Positions 45,031-47,992 of a stretch of 47,992 nucleotides of DNA are shown here, piece by piece. This DNA is from Saprospiraceae bacterium. GTDB taxonomy: Bacteria; Bacteroidota; Bacteroidia; Chitinophagales; Saprospiraceae. The stretch is from the NCBI GenBank assembly GCA_026985735.1, contig JALSPW010000097.1, positions 1 through 47,992 on the forward strand, read 5' to 3'. The position numbers were made by a program, and so were the translations under genes. Within the stretch, counting starts at the first letter, position 1. Every line of letters starts with the position of its first letter. The notes under the pieces were generated by a model that saw only the letters and a program-made list of their open reading frames with translations, did not search any database and was not told where the DNA came from.

Positions 45031-45037
45031 GACAATT

Positions 45038-45736
45038 TTAATCAAGAGAGATGAGTTTTCCATCCTTACACATATAAGTTAGTGCCGGAAATTTATCTAC
45101 AATTCGTAAGTCATGGGTGGCGAAAATCACTGCAGTTTGGTTTTCGGTAGCAATTCTTTTTATTAAATACATCAATTCATTACCTGAATTTATATCCAGG
45201 CTTCCTGTAGGCTCATCTGCTATCAATAATTGGGGGTGATTGAGTAAGGCGCGCGCAATTGCAACGCGTTGTTGTTCTCCACCGGATAGTTCGAATATAT
45301 AGTTATTCATTTTTTTTTGTAATCCTGTATCTAAAATAATTTCTTTTATTCTGTTTTCTCTGATTTTTTTATCTGACCAATCCAAAGCTCTTAATGCATA
45401 ATCCAGATTTTGAAAAACCGTCCATGATTTTATTAAATTGAATTGTTGGAAAATCATTCCGAGATTTCTTCTGAAAAAATGTTTGGTTTTGTATTTAAGT
45501 TTGCTCAAGTCTTGACCGGCAACTATTCCGTATCCTTTTTTTAGAGGTAGTTCTCCATAGATTGTTTGAAGAAGACTGCTTTTCCCACTTCCTGTATCAC
45601 CGATAAGGTATGAGAATTCAGCTTCTTTGATATTAAGGTTTACATCTTTAAGAATAAGTTTATCACCTTGGTAAATATCTGCATTTTTTAAATCGATAAC
45701 ACTTTTTATATTTAATCCTAATATTTCCATATTCAT
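45038..45736 (-). CDS. ftsE: Cell-division ABC transporter ATPase FtsE
   Basis: The protein has 232 residues from ATG 45736. Walker A is GDTGSGKS (46-53), the signature is LSGGEQQRVAIARALL, Walker B is LLIADEPTGSLD, and the switch histidine is in FATHD. The opening VIDLKNADIYQGDKLILKDV, the segment after LGMIFQQFNLI, and SVFDNLDFAL-like WTVFQNLDYALRA match the Bacteroidota FtsE type. FtsE with FtsX activates peptidoglycan hydrolases at the septum; ftsX is not next to it here. An upstream TTG start at 45751 is rejected since it lies inside the -7 box. The gene may also start at ATG 45730. Confidence 0.88.
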   Translation of the reverse strand: MNMEILGLNIKSVIDLKNADIYQGDKLILKDVNLNIKEAEFSYLIGDTGSGKSSLLQTIYGELPLKKGYGIVAGQDLSKLKYKTKHFFRRNLGMIFQQFNLIKSWTVFQNLDYALRALDWSDKKIRENRIKEIILDTGLQKKMNNYIFELSGGEQQRVAIARALLNHPQLLIADEPTGSLDINSGNELMYLIKRIATENQTAVIFATHDLRIVDKFPALTYMCKDGKLISLD

Positions 45737-45748
45737 AATAAATAAGTA

Positions 45749-45779
45749 CAAAAGTAAAAAAATTAATAAAGTAACTCAA
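45749..45779 (-). promoter_or_regulatory. ftsE promoter with near-leaderless spacing
   Basis: On the minus strand TTG (45779-45777), 20 bases, then TACTTTTG (45756-45749) match the housekeeping promoter. The -33 part lies inside the end of the yigZ-family gene. The box ends only 12 bases before ATG 45736, so the transcript leader would be about 5-13 bases. Confidence 0.7.
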
Positions 45780-46416
45780 TACTTAATCCTTCTATTTTTT
45801 CTTTAGTTGTGATATCATTTGTATCTCTTTTTAAAATTGAGGAAAATATGCTTTTAGTAAATTCGATAGTTTTTGATTTTCGTATCTTAATTATTAATTC
45901 AGGCATTTCTTCATATTTATTCTCAGAGATATAAGCATCCGATGAATTAATTACTTTCATTATTTCTCCCGTATATTTAAAATCATATTTGATAGAAAGA
46001 GTATCTTCAATATATTTAATGATGATTTCACTTTTGTTTAAAGCGTCTATTGTTGCTTTTTTATAGGCATTTATTAGACCGGAAACCCCTAGTTTGGTTC
46101 CTCCGAAATATCTGACAACAACAATGGCGGTATTGCTTAAGTTTTTACTTTTTATTTGATTATAGATAGGTAGTCCTGCCGTGCCTGCAGGCTCTCCATC
46201 ATCATTATAGCGATATATTTCGTGTTCCGGTCCTATTGCATAGGCATAACAATGATGTCTTGCTTTGAAGTGTTCTTTCTTTATTTTGTCGAGGTGGATT
46301 TTAAAATCATTCTCGGAATTAATTTCAAAGGCATAAGCAATAAATTTACTGCCTTTGTCCTTGAATTCACCTTTTGAAAGATTTTGTATCGTACTGTATT
46401 TATCTTTTATTTCCAT
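45763..46416 (-). CDS. yigZ: YigZ/IMPACT family protein
   Basis: The 217-residue protein (from ATG 46416) has the UPF0029/IMPACT N-terminal domain. Conserved stretches are GEFKDKGSKFIAYAF, the HHCYAYAIGP segment, NDDGEPAGTAGLPI and VVVRYFGGTKLGVSGLINAY. A C-terminal ferredoxin-like domain (about 135-210) follows. The family is widespread and possibly linked to translation or nucleic-acid binding, but its role is unsettled. A TTG start at 46440 would add eight residues and is less likely. Confidence 0.9.
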   Translation of the reverse strand: MEIKDKYSTIQNLSKGEFKDKGSKFIAYAFEINSENDFKIHLDKIKKEHFKARHHCYAYAIGPEHEIYRYNDDGEPAGTAGLPIYNQIKSKNLSNTAIVVVRYFGGTKLGVSGLINAYKKATIDALNKSEIIIKYIEDTLSIKYDFKYTGEIMKVINSSDAYISENKYEEMPELIIKIRKSKTIEFTKSIFSSILKRDTNDITTKEKIEGLSIELLY

Positions 46417-46489
46417 TGCATTTTTATAAGTTTTTATCAAAATGAATTTGTCAAACTACCGGAAGTAATAATTTTCAGTCATAACGATT

Positions 46490-46843
46490 CTACATGAGAA
46501 GTTGCCGGTCTTTTTTGGATAAATTCTTAACTACCAGACTATAAGAATTGTCAATCATTTTCATAATTAAATTTCGGTCAACATCCGAATCCAGTTGTAC
46601 TGTGTTCCAATGTTTTTTATTCATGTGAAATCCAGGATTTATCCCTTCAAATTGTTCTCTGTATGCAATGTTTTCTTCAGGTGTGCCTTTCAAATTAATG
46701 GAAGGATTGTCTATTTCATCCAAAGGTAATAATGCAAACATTTTATTTGCTACTTTAAATACCAAAGTTACATCATCAAAGGGAAATGTCTCTTCGGATG
46801 CCGGCTTTGATAAGCAATAATCACGTATTTCTTCAATATTCAT
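46490..46843 (-). CDS. MmcQ/YjbR family protein
   Basis: The 117-residue protein matches the MmcQ/YjbR family (a CyaY-like fold related to double-wing DNA-binding domains). It starts MNIEEIRDYCLSKPASEETF and contains PFDDVTLVFKVANKMFAL, PGFHMNKKHWNTV and the C-terminal SYSLVVKNLSKKDRQLL. Function is unsettled; a DNA-binding role has been suggested for the family. It appears to be a short single-gene unit or the first of a run with yigZ (gap 73 bases). Confidence 0.9.
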   Translation of the reverse strand: MNIEEIRDYCLSKPASEETFPFDDVTLVFKVANKMFALLPLDEIDNPSINLKGTPEENIAYREQFEGINPGFHMNKKHWNTVQLDSDVDRNLIMKMIDNSYSLVVKNLSKKDRQLLM

Positions 46844-47034
46844 TATAGATAGTTTTAAAGCAACTACTAGTGTAGAGTCTTTTGAGATGATAAATTGTGA
46901 TTTTTCCAGTCAAAATGAATCTAAGTTCGTAGTTACAATTTTATATAAAAATAGTAAAAATTCCTGATTTATTGCACAAATAAGATTAATTTAGCATTTT
47001 ATTTAATAAAATTTTAATGACTTATTGGACATAA

Positions 47035-47049
47035 ACTACTTATGGTAGT
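47035..47049 (+). repeat. ACTAC/GTAGT hairpin upstream of the phoD-like gene
   Basis: ACTAC (47035-47039) and GTAGT (47045-47049) flank a five-base loop, 41 bases before the phosphoesterase start. The stretch matches 34583-34603 at 18 of 21 bases. Confidence 0.4.
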
Positions 47050-47089
47050 TGTAAATGTTTTTATTTGATAGATATAAAAAAAAATATTC

Positions 47090-47992
47090 ATGAAATTATC
47101 AGCACATATTTTTATCTTGTTATTCTTGGTTTTCGGTTTGCATTCTTGTAAAAAAGCAATAGTTAATTCTAAAATTGAATCGAATAAAAAATTTGTTAAA
47201 CATTTTGTACCTGACTCCAGTGAGGTATTGGAGAAAATAGCTTTTGGCTCTTGCAGCAATCAAAGGCTGGAACAAAAATATTGGGATGTAATAGCGTCAA
47301 AACATCCGGATCTGTGGATATGGATGGGTGATATAATTTATTCGGACACGGAAGATATGGACGAACATAAGAATGAATATAATAAATTTAAACATAATCC
47401 TTATTATCAAAATTTCATAAGTCAGGTTCCGGTTATTGGTGTTTGGGATGATCATGATTATGGTGTAAATGACGGTGGTACCACTTACCCTAAGAAAAAG
47501 GAAAGTAAAGAGTTACTGATGGATTTTCTTGATATTCCTTCTGATGCAAAAGTCAGAAAACATGAAGGAGCTTACAATTCGTATGAATTTGGGAAGGGGT
47601 ATAGAAAAGTGAAAATATATTTGCTGGATAACAGATATTTTAAAGATTCTCTTGAATTGGATAATGAAACGGCAAGCAGATACAAAAAAAACATGACGGG
47701 AACTATTTTGGGTAAAGAACAATGGAATTGGCTTGAAAATGAAATAAAAAGCAGTGATGCTTCTATCAATATTTTTGTAAGCGGGATACAAATAATTCCT
47801 GATGATCAGCTGTATGAAAAATGGGGGGATTTTCCAAATGAGAGGTTGAAATTTTTAAGATTACTCGAAAAATATAAGCCTAAAAATCCGGTGATTTTAA
47901 GTGGAGATCGTCATTTGGCGGAAATTTCGGAATATACCTATGAAGATTTTAGTGCTAATGTTACGGAAATAACATCAAGCGGATTAACACAT
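47090..47992 (+). CDS. PhoD-like metallophosphoesterase lipoprotein, truncated by the window edge
   Basis: The frame is open from ATG 47090 to the window end (301 codons, no stop). It starts MKLSAHIFILLFLVFGLHSC, a signal peptide with lipobox LHSC, so the product should be a lipoprotein. Metallophosphoesterase motifs of the PhoD family are visible: IAFGSCSNQR, the metal-binding WMGDIIYSD and VWDDHDYGVND, and later SGDRHLAEISEY. PhoD-type enzymes are phosphodiesterases or phosphomonoesterases acting outside the cytoplasm on lipid, teichoic or nucleotide phosphoesters; the substrate here is unknown. Bacterial PhoD-family members of this short class are about 330-350 residues, so roughly 30-50 residues are missing. 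Confidence 0.92.
   Translation, partial: MKLSAHIFILLFLVFGLHSCKKAIVNSKIESNKKFVKHFVPDSSEVLEKIAFGSCSNQRLEQKYWDVIASKHPDLWIWMGDIIYSDTEDMDEHKNEYNKFKHNPYYQNFISQVPVIGVWDDHDYGVNDGGTTYPKKKESKELLMDFLDIPSDAKVRKHEGAYNSYEFGKGYRKVKIYLLDNRYFKDSLELDNETASRYKKNMTGTILGKEQWNWLENEIKSSDASINIFVSGIQIIPDDQLYEKWGDFPNERLKFLRLLEKYKPKNPVILSGDRHLAEISEYTYEDFSANVTEITSSGLTH

Overview
This AT-rich window is almost certainly from a Bacteroidota chromosome, probably a free-living or environmental member of the Bacteroidia. Four things point there. Several exported proteins end in type IX secretion (T9SS) C-terminal sorting domains. Upstream regions carry the Bacteroidota promoter signature, TTTG or TTG about 20 bases before TAnnTTTG. 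Start codons lack Shine-Dalgarno sequences and follow A-rich leaders. The str, S10, spc and alpha ribosomal clusters are fused, with no tuf gene between fusA and rpsJ. Genus and species cannot be told from the window.

Layout. Bases 1-562 are repeat-rich and non-coding. A GH18 chitinase-like gene (563-1771) is interrupted by an in-frame TAA. A tRNA-Leu(CAG) gene sits 14 bases before lpdA. A second repeat patch (3326-3416) precedes a stand-alone LigD-type polymerase gene. On the minus strand, 4407-11959 holds three exported-protein genes: a 1539-residue beta-propeller/PKD/GEVED/FN3 protein, a 540-residue protein ending in two dockerin-like repeats, and a 370-residue protein with a T9SS sorting domain. 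Bases 12271-16269 carry an unknown exported protein, a YhcC-type radical SAM protein, an HtrA protease and a small membrane-anchored coiled-coil protein.

The core, 16687-35268, is one long translation and transcription block: rpsL-rpsG-fusA, rpsJ to rpsQ, rplN to secY, map, infA-rpmJ-rpsM-rpsK-rpsD-rpoA and rplQ. The small genes rpmD (28659-28838) and rpmJ (31796-31912) are present and intact. I see a strong promoter before rpsL, reiterated TTGTACCTTTGC promoter elements before rpsJ, rplP and infA, a stem-loop before rpoA, a terminator-like hairpin between rpoA and rplQ, and a clear terminator after rplQ.

After the ribosomal block come a CcoI-type copper P-ATPase, a minus-strand pair made of a 1033-residue TPR protein and an outer-membrane beta-barrel protein, a plus-strand pair (MCE/MlaD protein and TPR lipoprotein), then ftsE, a YigZ-family gene and a MmcQ/YjbR gene on the minus strand. 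A PhoD-like phosphoesterase lipoprotein gene runs off the right edge.

Much of the window is housekeeping. The parts that best repay attention are the exported-protein cluster in which only one of three members has a visible sorting domain, the dispersed AAAGTTCAAAG-type intergenic repeats, the nonsense-interrupted chitinase, the candidate RNA elements around rpoA, and the conserved but functionally undefined TPR/beta-barrel pair. I did not find a defence system, CRISPR array, prophage or insertion sequence.
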